DNA of 64,000 nucleotides from Pseudobacteroides cellulosolvens ATCC 35603 = DSM 2933 (GTDB lineage Bacteria > Bacillota > Clostridia > Acetivibrionales > DSM-2933). A program made the translations under genes and the position numbers. The notes below the pieces were generated by a model. The model had not been told where the DNA came from and ran no database searches. It saw nothing but the letters and a program-made list of their open reading frames with translations. Each line of letters starts with the position of its first letter. Within the stretch, counting starts at the first letter, position 1. Of this stretch, positions 27,433-36,070 are shown in pieces. The stretch lies in contig NZ_LGTC01000001.1 in NCBI RefSeq assembly GCF_001262605.1, positions 868,001 through 932,000 on the forward strand, read 5' to 3'.

Positions 27433-28617
27433 TTAGTATTCAAATTTACCAGATTTTTCGCCATGGCTTTTAAGAAGCATGGAAATCCATCCTAATTTAG
27501 GTATAACAAACAAAACCTTACCCTTAATTTGTTCAGGATAAACCAAGTCTATATCAGGAATGGAATTGTTGTCACCCTTTGTTCTATATACTGTTTTATC
27601 AGATTTTATAATCTCTGTGACACGATGGGTAACAGTCACCTTATCTTTGCATGTAAAATGTATAATGTCACCTTTACAAATATCTTTAATTTTAATTTTT
27701 TGATAGATTACCATATCACCTGGATAACATATGGGAATCATGCTGCCGGTAGCTATTATTGAAGGATAAACAGGGAAAATGCCTACTGTAAACCAAACAA
27801 TGATTACTGAAAGTACACATGCAACAGTCCAACTGAAAGGGTTTTTGCTCTTTACCATTCTGTTTTCCTTTATTCTTATGTGCTTTAAATATAAATGCTG
27901 AATCAAAATAATTGCTAAAAACGGTACAAAAACTCCGAGCAGTGATTTTGTTATGAAGCTTAAGTTTGGAAGTATAGGGCAATACCAGTGAAAGGCCTTT
28001 TGTATTCCTATAAATCCTAAAGACGCTTTAAATCCTGCAAGGTATGAAAGGTAAGAAGCCAATACATTCTCACAAAAAATTGGCAATAATGTAGAACCAA
28101 TAAAGTTAACAGCTTTTAGATTAGTGTCTATAGTTGATACTTGACTTATTTGAATTTCCATCAATGTCATAACCAGTGATGTAATGAAAATAGGTATATA
28201 AAAATTTTTTCTATGATAAAAATGTCCCATAATATTTTGCCTTATCAATTCCTTACAAAGAAGGCTAGTCAATAGTATCCATGTATTTCCTGCTAAACCT
28301 ATGATAGTAAATGAGTAAGGACTTTTTCCAAATCCATCAATAAATCCCCCCATTACCTGGAGCATTATATAGAAGAAGGAAATAACAACTCCAAATAAAA
28401 TTATATCCGTTTTTATTCTTAGCTTACCCATTGGCCTTTTTGTAGTGAATGTAAATAAGACTACTGCTGCACAAGTAAACCAAAGTAAAGGTTTCCCAAA
28501 GTATAAGTATACAGGACTACTCCTTACACTTGATAATTGAAAGTTATCAATAAAGTAGATAAATATAAGCAGCAATATAATTGTTATAAGTTCAAAGTTT
28601 TTTCTGCTCCAATGCAT
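27433..28617 (-). CDS. SipW-type (ER-type) signal peptidase I with a multi-helix N-terminal extension
   Basis: The last 150 residues are an S26 signal peptidase. The catalytic Ser is in IIATGSMIPICYPGDMVIYQ and VTHRVTEI carries His where bacterial enzymes have Lys, followed by RTKGDNN. This is the archaeal/ER/SipW class that processes TasA-like proteins. About 230 residues with seven or so membrane segments precede it, partly resembling a CPBP-like membrane protein, so the 394-residue gene is a fusion. The GGAGGAAG ribosome binding site and a GTCTAA/GGTTAA promoter-like site immediately upstream suggest an independent internal promoter. Confidence 0.85.
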   Translation of the reverse strand: MHWSRKNFELITIILLLIFIYFIDNFQLSSVRSSPVYLYFGKPLLWFTCAAVVLFTFTTKRPMGKLRIKTDIILFGVVISFFYIMLQVMGGFIDGFGKSPYSFTIIGLAGNTWILLTSLLCKELIRQNIMGHFYHRKNFYIPIFITSLVMTLMEIQISQVSTIDTNLKAVNFIGSTLLPIFCENVLASYLSYLAGFKASLGFIGIQKAFHWYCPILPNLSFITKSLLGVFVPFLAIILIQHLYLKHIRIKENRMVKSKNPFSWTVACVLSVIIVWFTVGIFPVYPSIIATGSMIPICYPGDMVIYQKIKIKDICKGDIIHFTCKDKVTVTHRVTEIIKSDKTVYRTKGDNNSIPDIDLVYPEQIKGKVLFVIPKLGWISMLLKSHGEKSGKFEY

Positions 28618-28638
28618 AATATCTTCCTCCCTGATTTA

Positions 28639-28666
28639 TTTAACCAGGATATATGTAGATTTAGAC
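28639..28666 (-). promoter_or_regulatory. SigB-like promoter candidate for the signal peptidase gene
   Basis: On the minus strand GTCTAAAT, 13 bp, then GGTTAAA resembles the GTTTAA-N14-GGGTAT class of SigB/SigF promoters. The same pattern, with a 12-bp gap, lies upstream of the TasA-like gene at 29623-29649. The predicted start would fall about 10-15 bases before the peptidase ATG. Confidence 0.4.
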
Positions 28667-28681
28667 ATCTGAAAATAAACA

Positions 28682-28709
28682 ACATGGTCAATACAAAGGT
28701 TGACCATGT
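28682..28709 (-). terminator. Hairpin after the TasA-like gene
   Basis: ACATGGTCAA and TTGACCATGT form a perfect 10-bp stem with an 8-nt loop, about 50 bp beyond the TasA-like stop. It may end or stabilise most transcripts so that the fibre-type protein is made in excess of its peptidase. Confidence 0.5.
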
Positions 28710-28759
28710 CGTTAAAAGAAAATATGATTAGTGCGGCAATATTTATAACTTTGTGTTTG

Positions 28760-29395
28760 TTATGGCACTGCCTGAACCCAATCAAATGTAAGCTTGAATT
28801 TTAGTGTTTTACCTTCAGTTGTTGTATTTGGGGCTTTATCGCTCATTCTGATATGAATGCATTTTCCATGATCAAATTGAAGCCAACCTTTTGGATCAAG
28901 CTTTATACTCATAAAATCTTTGTTGGCTTTTAAGTCGTTGGCTATACCACTTAGGGGTTTCCAGTCACAGCCTGATATATCTTTGACATTACTATTTGGA
29001 GAACCGTCCTGTGACCAGGCGTAATATCCATGGTATTCCATATATGGCAAAATATTATCAGGATCATTGGTAGTAACCATTGTAACATTGCTTATTTTTG
29101 CAGGTATTGTTCCGACATTCAATGCTTTAGGATCGAAATGGAACTCTCCTCCAGGATAAATGTTGTTTACTGTAAGAATAAGAGTGTGCAGGTCTGAAGG
29201 ATCCTGTTCTATTGATGCTTTGACAAAAGGATCTGCTGGACAGGATGCCTTATCTGGTTTTTCCCATACAACATCAAAGTTACCTGTTGTTATTGTGGAG
29301 TTAATTTGTATATTCTGACTCCATGCCGCATAACCTATTCCTGTCAACATAACTGAAATTACAAGCAAGACTGCAATAAAATTGAATTTTCTCAT
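28760..29395 (-). CDS. TasA/CalY-like protein with a SipW-dependent signal peptide
   Basis: The N-terminus (MRKFNFIAVLLVISVMLTGI then GYAAWSQNIQINSTITTGNF) is the hallmark of SipW-processed proteins such as TasA and CalY, with cleavage expected near the GYAAWS. The mature part of about 185 residues is beta-rich (FHFDPKALNVGTIPAKISNV). It ends in a strand typical of the family (LKFKLTFDWVQAVP). Family members form matrix fibres or surface decorations. The ATG follows GAAAGGGG. It is the first gene of an operon with the peptidase and DUF5305 genes. Confidence 0.85.
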   Translation of the reverse strand: MRKFNFIAVLLVISVMLTGIGYAAWSQNIQINSTITTGNFDVVWEKPDKASCPADPFVKASIEQDPSDLHTLILTVNNIYPGGEFHFDPKALNVGTIPAKISNVTMVTTNDPDNILPYMEYHGYYAWSQDGSPNSNVKDISGCDWKPLSGIANDLKANKDFMSIKLDPKGWLQFDHGKCIHIRMSDKAPNTTTEGKTLKFKLTFDWVQAVP

Positions 29396-29622
29396 ATTAA
29401 AACTCCCCTTTCAAATAAATTAATGATTTATTGGTAACATTCTTATAAAACTACAGAGATTCCAGGGTATTATTTCAACTTTCCAATTCATTTTTTTGAG
29501 ACCATTTATGCAATATTTCCAAGATGTTTAGAAGTCAGTTTCTATAGGAAAATTGATATGTCGATCTCTGCCAAGTAGAAATACAAAAGTAAAATCACCT
29601 CCTTTTTGTTCACCCAATTAGG

Positions 29623-29649
29623 TTTAACCAGAAAAAAATGAATTTAGAC
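29623..29649 (-). promoter_or_regulatory. SigB-like promoter candidate for the TasA-like operon
   Basis: GTCTAAAT, 12 bp, then GGTTAAA on the minus strand. It shares both boxes with the site before the signal peptidase gene. The alternative sigma gene at the far side of the locus is an obvious candidate reader. Confidence 0.4.
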
Positions 29650-29768
29650 ACAAAAAAGAAAAAAATTAGTATTTTCAAAAAATATAGACGTCTATATGGC
29701 TTTCATAAACTCTAAGACCTGCAAAGTAATCTCTGCTGAGAACATCCTTTTTGTCGTCTCAAAGCATG

Positions 29769-29797
29769 TTGAGAGTATATTGATAAAATGATAAAAT
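29769..29797 (+). promoter_or_regulatory. Sigma-A-type promoter with conserved downstream box (copy 2 of 3)
   Basis: TTGAGA, 17 bp, TAAAAT, then TGTAGTTGTAAATGG. It stands about 60 bp before the alpha/beta hydrolase and shares its downstream box with the promoters at 4651 and 35352. Confidence 0.5.
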
Positions 29798-29857
29798 TGT
29801 AGTTGTAAATGGAGATTATTCTTATGAATAAAAATAGTTGGAAGGATTAAAAGGAAG

Positions 29858-30679
29858 ATGAAAAATACAATTAATATATTAGGAACAGATTTATATTATG
29901 AAGTTTATGGAGAAGGCATACCATTCATAATAATTCATGGATGGGGAGTCAATCATCATATCATGTCTGGCTGCTTGGAACCTATTTTCGAGGAAGATAA
30001 GTATGGTGTTAAGAGAATCTATATTGATTTGCCGGGAATGGGCCAATCAAAAGCAAGCAGTAGAATTAAAAAATCTGATGACATTTTGGATGTAATACTA
30101 GAATTTATTGATGAAATAATACCAAATCAAAAATTTATATTAGCTGGAGAATCATACGGAGGATATCTAAGCAGAGCTTTAATACAAAAAAGAAGTAATC
30201 AAATACTTGGATTATTATTGCTATGCCCTCTTATATACCCAGGGTATAGACAAGGGGATGTTCCACCACTCACAGTTATAGAAAAAGACAGCGAATTCCT
30301 TGAAAGATTAAGTGAAAATGAAAGAGCTAGCTTTGAAAGTATGTCTATAGTACAAAACAGAAAGGTTTGGGGAAAATATAAAAGAGATATCTTAGATGTC
30401 ATGAATAATGATAGTTACTTCTTAAATGAAGTATTAGATGGAGCTTTTTCATATGATATTGATAGTCTAGAAAAGCCTTTTGGTAAGCCGAGTTTAATAT
30501 TAGTAGGCAGACAAGATACAGAAGTTGGTTATAAGGATCAATTTAAGTTGTTAGATAATTATCCAAGAGCATCATTTGTTGTACTGGATAAGGCTGGACA
30601 TAATTTACAAATTGAGCAGGAAGTATTATTTAACTGTCTTATTAGTGAATGGGTAGATAGAATGATTGCAGAATTATAA
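29858..30679 (+). CDS. Alpha/beta-hydrolase fold protein
   Basis: The 273-residue protein has the alpha/beta-hydrolase order: the oxyanion-loop HGWG in IIIHGWGVNHH, the nucleophile elbow G-E-S-Y-G in LAGESYGGYLSRAL, the acid in LVGRQDTEVGY and the catalytic His in DKAGHNLQIE. There is no signal peptide, so it is cytoplasmic. Length is typical of small esterase/peptidase-like family members. Substrate is unknown. An AAGGAAG ribosome binding site precedes the ATG. Monocistronic. Confidence 0.9.
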   Translation: MKNTINILGTDLYYEVYGEGIPFIIIHGWGVNHHIMSGCLEPIFEEDKYGVKRIYIDLPGMGQSKASSRIKKSDDILDVILEFIDEIIPNQKFILAGESYGGYLSRALIQKRSNQILGLLLLCPLIYPGYRQGDVPPLTVIEKDSEFLERLSENERASFESMSIVQNRKVWGKYKRDILDVMNNDSYFLNEVLDGAFSYDIDSLEKPFGKPSLILVGRQDTEVGYKDQFKLLDNYPRASFVVLDKAGHNLQIEQEVLFNCLISEWVDRMIAEL

Positions 30680-31155
30680 TCTCTCCAAAGGCTAATTTTT
30701 CATACGACTATGAGATATAATTTATAGACTTAAAAAACTAAAGGAGTAATTTAATATGGGAATTTGCAGTAGATGATTTAGTGGTAAAGAAAAAAGGTAA
30801 TTGGATTAAAAGATTGTTTGGTAAGTAATGATTTTTTCTGTTGTATGGACAAGTAAATAGATGATGAAAAAGGGTACTGGATTGGTACTAAAATGTTTGT
30901 ATAATCTGTTATTTACATTAACATAAGTACTGCAATACACTGGGACCTGACCCGCAATTTTTCTTAATTTATATCTCCTGGATTTACTCCCAAAGTCTGT
31001 ATTTCCACTTGTGCATCCTTAAAACTTATGCGGAGGTTAAAATTAGCCTTTAGAAAATGGAAGAACGAGACGATATACTAATGTATATTTTTTTTACAAC
31101 AAACTATGAACAATTTTAATAAAAATAAATAAAGTAATGTTGGGAGAGGTTTGTA
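30680..31155. other. Spacer with a possible gene tail
   Basis: About 475 bp separate the hydrolase and chemoreceptor genes. A frame without start near 30756-30828 reads WEFAVDDLVVKKKGNWIKRL and then FGK-stop, which looks like the C-terminal end of a lost protein. AGGAGT with an ATG in another frame precedes it but stops after six codons. No RNA gene is recognised. Confidence 0.3.
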
Positions 31156-32877
31156 ATGCTTAGTAAATTTAATATTTCATTAAGAATGAAACTTTCCGGT
31201 AGCTTTATTATCCTTATATTAGTATCGTCTATAGCTATAGGTTTTTGTGCCATTAATAATGCTAAATCTACAATTGTGGAAGCGGTAGGAAAAACGGCTC
31301 TGAATATATGTAATTCTATGGTGATTTCAATTGATATAGAAAAGATTAATGAGCTTAAGACCAAAGAAGATATGGAGAGCAGTTATTACAAGGAGCTTCA
31401 CGATAAGCTTCTTACAATGAAAGATTCTGTAGGGTTGAAATATCTTTATACACTTAGGAAGAATGAAAACGGTAAGTACATATATGTTGTTGATGGTACC
31501 CCTTATGACAGCGAAAATTTTTCGCAGTTAGGTGATGAGGAAGATGAAATTGATTCTGCTTTGAGGGCCAGCTTTGAAGGAACTGCGGGGTACTTATTAC
31601 AGTATTCGGAGGAATGGGGTAATCTAATTTCTGCATATGTACCTATAAAAGACAAGAACGGTAAAATATCTACGATATTGGCAGCTGATTTTGAGGCTAA
31701 ATCTGTGTATGAAGCTATAAATATGGTAAAAACCCGTATTATGATAGTAGCTCTTTTAGTAGTGTTGATTGGAATACTTTTTAGTAGTATTTTATCACAC
31801 TTTTTAGTTCGTTCTATAAAGATGTTGGAACGTAAGGCAAAACTTGCCAAAGAGGGTGACTTAACCGTAGAAATTGAGTGTAAAAACAATGATGAAGTTG
31901 GTCGCCTGACTCAAACATTTAATGATGTAATAGCAAGTATGGGTGCTATTACAAAGAATATAAGATATAACACTAAAAAAATTTTAACACATACTGATGA
32001 GTTAAGCAGCAGTGCCAGTGATACAAGCAAAGCTACTGAAGAAATAACAAAAGCAGTAAATAATATAGCAGAGGGTACTTTAAAACAAGTTAAGAGTGTT
32101 GAAGAAGTTTCTAAATCTATTGATGAAACCTTTAGCCAGATTGAAAAGGTTATAATTCAGGCAGATTTATTATCCAACTCCTCAAACAGTGCAATGAATG
32201 ATATACAGCAGGTATCAGGCATATTCAAAGATGCAATGCAAATGGTAAGTCTTGTAAATAACACTGTTAAGAATACCGCTGAAATTGTACAAAAGTTAGG
32301 AGAAAGATCAAAGGAAATAGAGTCTTTTAGTGAAGCTATTTCACATATCGCTAAGCAGACCAATCTCTTGGCATTAAATGCAGCTATTGAAGCAGCGAGG
32401 GCTGGTGAAAACGGAAGGGGCTTTGCTGTTGTGTCGGATGAGGTTAAAATATTAGCTGAACAATCAAACCAGGCAAGTATGCAAATAAACCATATTATAA
32501 ATATGATGCAGGAAGAAATTGACGGTGCGGTCACATATATTCAAAAGGGTGTAGTTCAGGCACAGGAGGGAGTAAATTCTGTTTCGAAGGTTGAATTGGT
32601 CCTTGGTAATATGGAGGAATCAAGCAGACATGCTTATTCAGGGATTGAGGGTGTTATTAAGGCTATTCAGGTAATAGAAAAATCAAGCAAGATTGTATAT
32701 GACAGAATTAATTATCTTGCAGATATTTCAAAGGGCTTCAGCTTGAACAGTCAGCAGGTAGCTGCTTCAACACAGGAACAGCTGGCAGTAATGCTGGATA
32801 TGGAGTCTCATATCGATGGATTAAAGCTCATGGCATTTCATCTGGAAAAGGAGGTTGACAAATTTAAGGTCAACTAG
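31156..32877 (+). CDS. Methyl-accepting chemotaxis protein
   Basis: The 573-residue receptor starts behind GGGAGAGG. It has an N-terminal helix ([19 protein letters not shown]) and an extracellular sensor domain of about 150 residues ([40 protein letters not shown]), Cache-like. A second helix ([19 protein letters not shown]), a HAMP domain and the signalling domain follow. The signalling hairpin tip is intact ([20 protein letters not shown], then [16 protein letters not shown]). It would pass signals to CheA/CheW, which are not in this window. The ligand is unknown. Confidence 0.95.
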   Translation: MLSKFNISLRMKLSGSFIILILVSSIAIGFCAINNAKSTIVEAVGKTALNICNSMVISIDIEKINELKTKEDMESSYYKELHDKLLTMKDSVGLKYLYTLRKNENGKYIYVVDGTPYDSENFSQLGDEEDEIDSALRASFEGTAGYLLQYSEEWGNLISAYVPIKDKNGKISTILAADFEAKSVYEAINMVKTRIMIVALLVVLIGILFSSILSHFLVRSIKMLERKAKLAKEGDLTVEIECKNNDEVGRLTQTFNDVIASMGAITKNIRYNTKKILTHTDELSSSASDTSKATEEITKAVNNIAEGTLKQVKSVEEVSKSIDETFSQIEKVIIQADLLSNSSNSAMNDIQQVSGIFKDAMQMVSLVNNTVKNTAEIVQKLGERSKEIESFSEAISHIAKQTNLLALNAAIEAARAGENGRGFAVVSDEVKILAEQSNQASMQINHIINMMQEEIDGAVTYIQKGVVQAQEGVNSVSKVELVLGNMEESSRHAYSGIEGVIKAIQVIEKSSKIVYDRINYLADISKGFSLNSQQVAASTQEQLAVMLDMESHIDGLKLMAFHLEKEVDKFKVN

Positions 32878-32928
32878 GTACTTGAAAATGACCTTTGAGA
32901 CATGATTTCACCATGCATTGGCCAAAAA

Positions 32929-32958
32929 GGGTACCGGATTAGTATTAAATCCGGCACC
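32929..32958 (+). terminator. Hairpin after the chemoreceptor gene
   Basis: GGTACCGGATT and AATCCGGCACC form an 11-bp stem with one mismatch and a short loop. It lies 50 bp past the stop. The T-tract is weak. Confidence 0.5.
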
Positions 32959-32980
32959 TCTAATACATGTAATAAATATA

Positions 32981-33292
32981 CTAGTTTACGGTGATAAGTA
33001 TGTCACTTCTTTCTTCTTCTACTCCATTTTCATCATTTATAATTAAGGTATCTGTTACATTTCCCTGATCATCAATTGCCTTTAATGTGCATACAGTTTT
33101 AGAATATGGATTAACTGTGGTTGAACCATTTAGGAGACATTCTATTTTATTTGTTCCATCATTTAAAGTTACCCTTTTAAGGCTATGGTTGGTAATCCAG
33201 GTGAGTGTAATAGCCTCCTCGGGATTTACGACTGACTTATCAGCCTTAAAGGATGAGAATGTAGCTGCCATAGCAAATACTAACATGAGCAT
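32981..33292 (-). CDS. Small exported protein or fragment
   Basis: From an ATG at 33292 the frame gives a short hydrophobic leader (MLMLVFAMAATFSSFKA) and a mature part of about 85 residues, with two candidate Cys residues (KIECLLNGSTTV, KTVCTLKAIDDQGN). It looks like a single beta-sandwich domain. Upstream the frame fuses without break into TetR-derived sequence, so the true N-terminus seems lost and the start is uncertain. No ribosome binding site is evident. Probably the remnant of a secreted protein. Confidence 0.4.
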   Translation of the reverse strand: MLMLVFAMAATFSSFKADKSVVNPEEAITLTWITNHSLKRVTLNDGTNKIECLLNGSTTVNPYSKTVCTLKAIDDQGNVTDTLIINDENGVEEERSDILITVN

Positions 33293-33317
33293 AACGGAAA
33301 AAACAATCCTTATGGAA

Positions 33318-33729
33318 TTAATAAATTCTTCTTTGACATTTTGAAAGATTAAACAAATTACGGCGTAAAGAAAAAAACCTCTTTCCAAATGAGATAGGAT
33401 AGCAAAATTTTGGATTACTATCTTCCAGCAAAAAATTTTCAACATAAGAAATACCAACTTCTACAAAGGAATTTAAGTCTATTTGTGTTGTCGAGGATAA
33501 TGCCTTATTAAAATTACTTTTCATAGTTAATATAAGCTGCTCTGCTTTTATCAGTAATTCATCAAATATCTCTTTTTTGTTTGTGAAATGATAATATATT
33601 GAGCTTTATTTTATGCCAATTGCTTTACTGATATCTCGTATTGAAACTGAATTGTATCCCCTGATAGAAAACATATCAAGAGCAACAGTAAGAATTTTTT
33701 TCTTTTGTAGTTGCCTCTAATTTATTCAT
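33318..33729 (-). pseudogene. TetR-family regulator, broken by a frameshift and a stop codon
   Basis: An ATG behind GGGAGAAG opens MNKLEATTKEK and then needs one extra A in an A-run to reach ILTVALDMFSIRGYNSVSIR, then DISKAIGIK, a TAA, then SSIYYHFTNKKEIFDELLIK. This is a textbook TetR helix-turn-helix. The ligand-binding part continues (FVEVGISYVENFLLEDSNPK) and is lost after a second shift, where it joins another gene fragment. Two matching operators remain upstream. Confidence 0.75.
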
Positions 33730-33743
33730 AATACTTCTCCCAA

Positions 33744-33784
33744 CCTAACAAATGTTAGATGAATTTTACCTAACGCCTGTTAGG
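33744..33784. promoter_or_regulatory. Tandem TetR-type operators
   Basis: CTAAC-AAAT-GTTAG (33745-33758) and CCTAAC-GCCT-GTTAGG (33769-33784) are inverted repeats with equal 4-bp spacers. They lie 15-55 bp upstream of the TetR remnant, the usual place for autoregulation. They outlived the gene they probably controlled. Confidence 0.65.
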
Positions 33785-33849
33785 TTGTCAAGAACAAAAT
33801 GTTCTCTGGATACGGTAAAAGTCTAAATTTAACTTCAAAAAAACCTTGA

Positions 33850-34557
33850 AGCAAATTTATATTTTTATGTATATTACTCTTAAATTATAGAATATTCCAT
33901 GATATCATCCTTGCCTTTTATAATTGTCCTACACCTGTTCCAACAGGCTATGTTTCCACAGTTCCTATCACTATCCTGGGAACAACATTAGGCGGTGGCA
34001 ATTCATTTGCCCAGGCAATAAATAATAAGGTGGAAATTGTTGGATTTGCTGAAGATTTGTTTTTAGAAAAGCCTACAGTTCTCTGTCAGAATGGTATTAT
34101 GACTGATCTGGGAACCCTGGGTGGTAAGTATTCCGATGCTACCGGAATTAATGACAAAGGCCAAATTGTAGGATGTGCTACTACTTCAGATGGAAACTCT
34201 CATGCATTTCTTTGGCAGAATGGTGTTATGAATGACATTGGAAACTTAGGTCCCGATGCTTCACGTATTAAAGCAATAAATAACAATGGTCAAATTGTAA
34301 GGTGTTTTCGCTTTCCAAATGAAGAAGTAAATCATGCGTGTTTATGTGATTTATCTAAAATTTTAGAAAATCCCGCACCAGAAGATATTAATGGGGATAT
34401 GGTGGTTAACGTGAAGGATGTCATTTTGGCGGCTACTCATTTTAACACTATATCTTCTGGCAATAATTATGATATTAAATGCGATTTAAATGATGACGGG
34501 TACATCAACATGATTGATATTATGATGATTGTAGAGAAATTCAATCATACATACTAA
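33850..34557 (+). pseudogene. Dockerin protein with HAF-type repeats, 5' end missing
   Basis: The frame is open from about 33850 with no start or signal peptide; a GTG at 34030 is the first initiator. It encodes repeats of the extracellular HAF type (ILGTTLGGGNSFAQAINN, then VEIVGFAED; DLGTLGGKYSDATGINDKGQ, then IVGCA; DIGNLGPDASRIKAINNNGQ). A type I dockerin with two calcium-binding loops follows (DINGDMVVNVKDVILAATHF and CDLNDDGYINMIDIMMIVEK). Dockerins attach proteins to scaffoldin cohesins. The lost N-terminus means it can no longer be exported as is. Confidence 0.7.
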
Positions 34558-34694
34558 AATTCGTATAAATTAAAACTACATCTGAATTTTTTGTGTTATG
34601 TGAAAAAGTATGATAAAAATTAAGGTGATCAACAAAAAGTAAACAGAACTTAAGTCGCAATGTATAAATGTGAGGGGGCATTTATTTGTGTATC

Positions 34695-34799
34695 ATGCCA
34701 GCAGAGCATGCATTTAAAGGTTGCAGTAGCCTGACAGATATAATAATGCAAAAGGGTGTAACCAGCATAGAAAAAGATGCAATTTGTAATTGTATTTAG
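34695..34799 (+). pseudogene. Fragment of a BspA-type leucine-rich repeat protein
   Basis: A 34-codon frame reads AFKGCSSLTDIIMQKGVTSI, then EKDAICNC, which is one and a half units of the LRR seen intact in the gene at 54719 (AFYGCYGLKEITIPSSVTSI). No signal peptide or anchor is left. It shows that another LRR surface gene once existed here. Confidence 0.55.
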
Positions 34800-34951
34800 A
34801 AAAACAGGGTTAAGCTGTTATCAATGTTTGTCATGTAAAAAAATAGTGATAGACATGAACTGATAATCATATTGGTATTAATATAGCTCTTGCCATGCTA
34901 TAATTATAGATGTAAATGAAGAATAACCCAAAAATAAAAGGAGGTTCGTGA

Positions 34952-35281
34952 ATGACTGCAAAATTATCAGCAGGAAGCAAAATATTTATTTTTCTCTCTC
35001 AAATAATACCATGGATGATATTGTTTGCTATTTATTTTACAAAAAATTTAGCATTAGAAGCATTAGAGCCGTTTTTAAATAATAAACCAGCAGCATTAGT
35101 AATTTCTATTTTGTTGGCTTTAATTATTGGACTTATTGTATTTTTTGATTCGTTAATAAGTGGGATATTTTTAAAAAAGATTAATAGCACCAAAATAAAA
35201 GTAAATTTATTGGTGTCAGGTTTACATATTGTTATTGTTTTTATTGCAATAGTAGCTGTTTATGGTAATGAGGATTTGTAA
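34952..35281 (+). CDS. Small membrane protein, unknown
   Basis: A 109-residue protein behind AAAGGAGG with three membrane helices (IFLSQIIPWMILFAIYF, ALVISILLALIIGLIVFF, VNLLVSGLHIVIVFIAIVAVY). It shows no soluble domain or known motif. It is transcribed alone. Confidence 0.65.
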   Translation: MTAKLSAGSKIFIFLSQIIPWMILFAIYFTKNLALEALEPFLNNKPAALVISILLALIIGLIVFFDSLISGIFLKKINSTKIKVNLLVSGLHIVIVFIAIVAVYGNEDL

Positions 35282-35351
35282 AAAGATGTACACATATTTT
35301 TCTAATATTGTATGGTAATAAAACATTTGCAAGTGTTTTATTGTTATTATA

Positions 35352-35379
35352 TTGAAAAGCAGTGATAAAATGATACAAT
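35352..35379 (+). promoter_or_regulatory. Sigma-A-type promoter with conserved downstream box (copy 3 of 3)
   Basis: TTGAAA, 16 bp, TACAAT, then TGTAATTGTAAG. It is nearly identical to the promoter at 4651 and serves the lipoprotein gene at 35550, leaving a 160-bp leader. Confidence 0.55.
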
Positions 35380-35549
35380 TGTAATTGTAAGTCCAATTAA
35401 TGGCAATGGGTACAAAAGTCAGGCTATGAATTTCATAAAACTTTAAATGGTATTTAGTATGAATAATGGAGCGGCATGATTATGTTATGTGAGTAGGTTA
35501 TTTGGGTGAAGGCTGAAAGCCTTTAGAGAGAAATTGAGGAGGGAGTTTT

Positions 35550-36047
35550 ATGGGTAAGATAATTTTTATAGTTCTTTTGATTGTATTTCTATTTGTTGGA
35601 TGTAATAATACATCACAAATTACAAATGAAACCCCAAAGAATGACTTAATTACCGGGGTACCAGAAGATATAAGACCAACACCAAGTAAGGAAAATTTAT
35701 ATGAGCCAAATTACAAAGATATTAGCCTAAAAACTGATGTTTCAGATTTAAAAGAGATATCAGAAGAATTATTTGATATGTATTTAAAGTCATTTACAGA
35801 AAGCAAAGTTATTGAATATGCTAGAATTAGTGACTACAAAGTAGAAGATATAAAAATAGAACATGGGAATATTGATAAATTTCAATTTTATGTTAGATAT
35901 TCTATTAAGCCTGCTTCAGAAAAATATGTAATAGCAGGAAACGGCATATATGAATCTGATGGCTGGATAGGGCATAGAGTTTATTTTATAAATGTAAAGA
36001 AGGAAGAAGATGGGTTTAAAATATTAAGTATTGGAACAGGGCCTTAA
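35550..36047 (+). CDS. Lipoprotein of unknown function
   Basis: The 165-residue product starts behind GAGGAGGG. It has a lipoprotein signal (IIFIVLLIVFLFVGCNN, lipobox FVGC), a short Thr/Pro spacer and a mature alpha/beta domain of about 110 residues (ISLKTDVSDLKEISEELFDM, FQFYVRYSIKPASEKYVIAG). It ends 23 bp before the next gene and is likely co-transcribed with it. No family recognised. Confidence 0.7.
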   Translation: MGKIIFIVLLIVFLFVGCNNTSQITNETPKNDLITGVPEDIRPTPSKENLYEPNYKDISLKTDVSDLKEISEELFDMYLKSFTESKVIEYARISDYKVEDIKIEHGNIDKFQFYVRYSIKPASEKYVIAGNGIYESDGWIGHRVYFINVKKEEDGFKILSIGTGP

Positions 36048-36070
36048 GGGAATTTTGGGGAGGTTATTAT

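Larger units (their letters stand above)
29396..29857 (-). other. Long leader region of the TasA-like gene
   Basis: The 460-bp gap holds a SigB-like promoter candidate (29623-29649) for the minus strand. Between it and the TasA-like ATG lie about 220 bp. An AAAAAGGAGGTG in that leader is followed by a possible 14-codon TTG-started leader ORF (LYFYLAEIDISIFL), unproven. On the plus strand the far end contains the promoter for the hydrolase gene. Confidence 0.35.
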
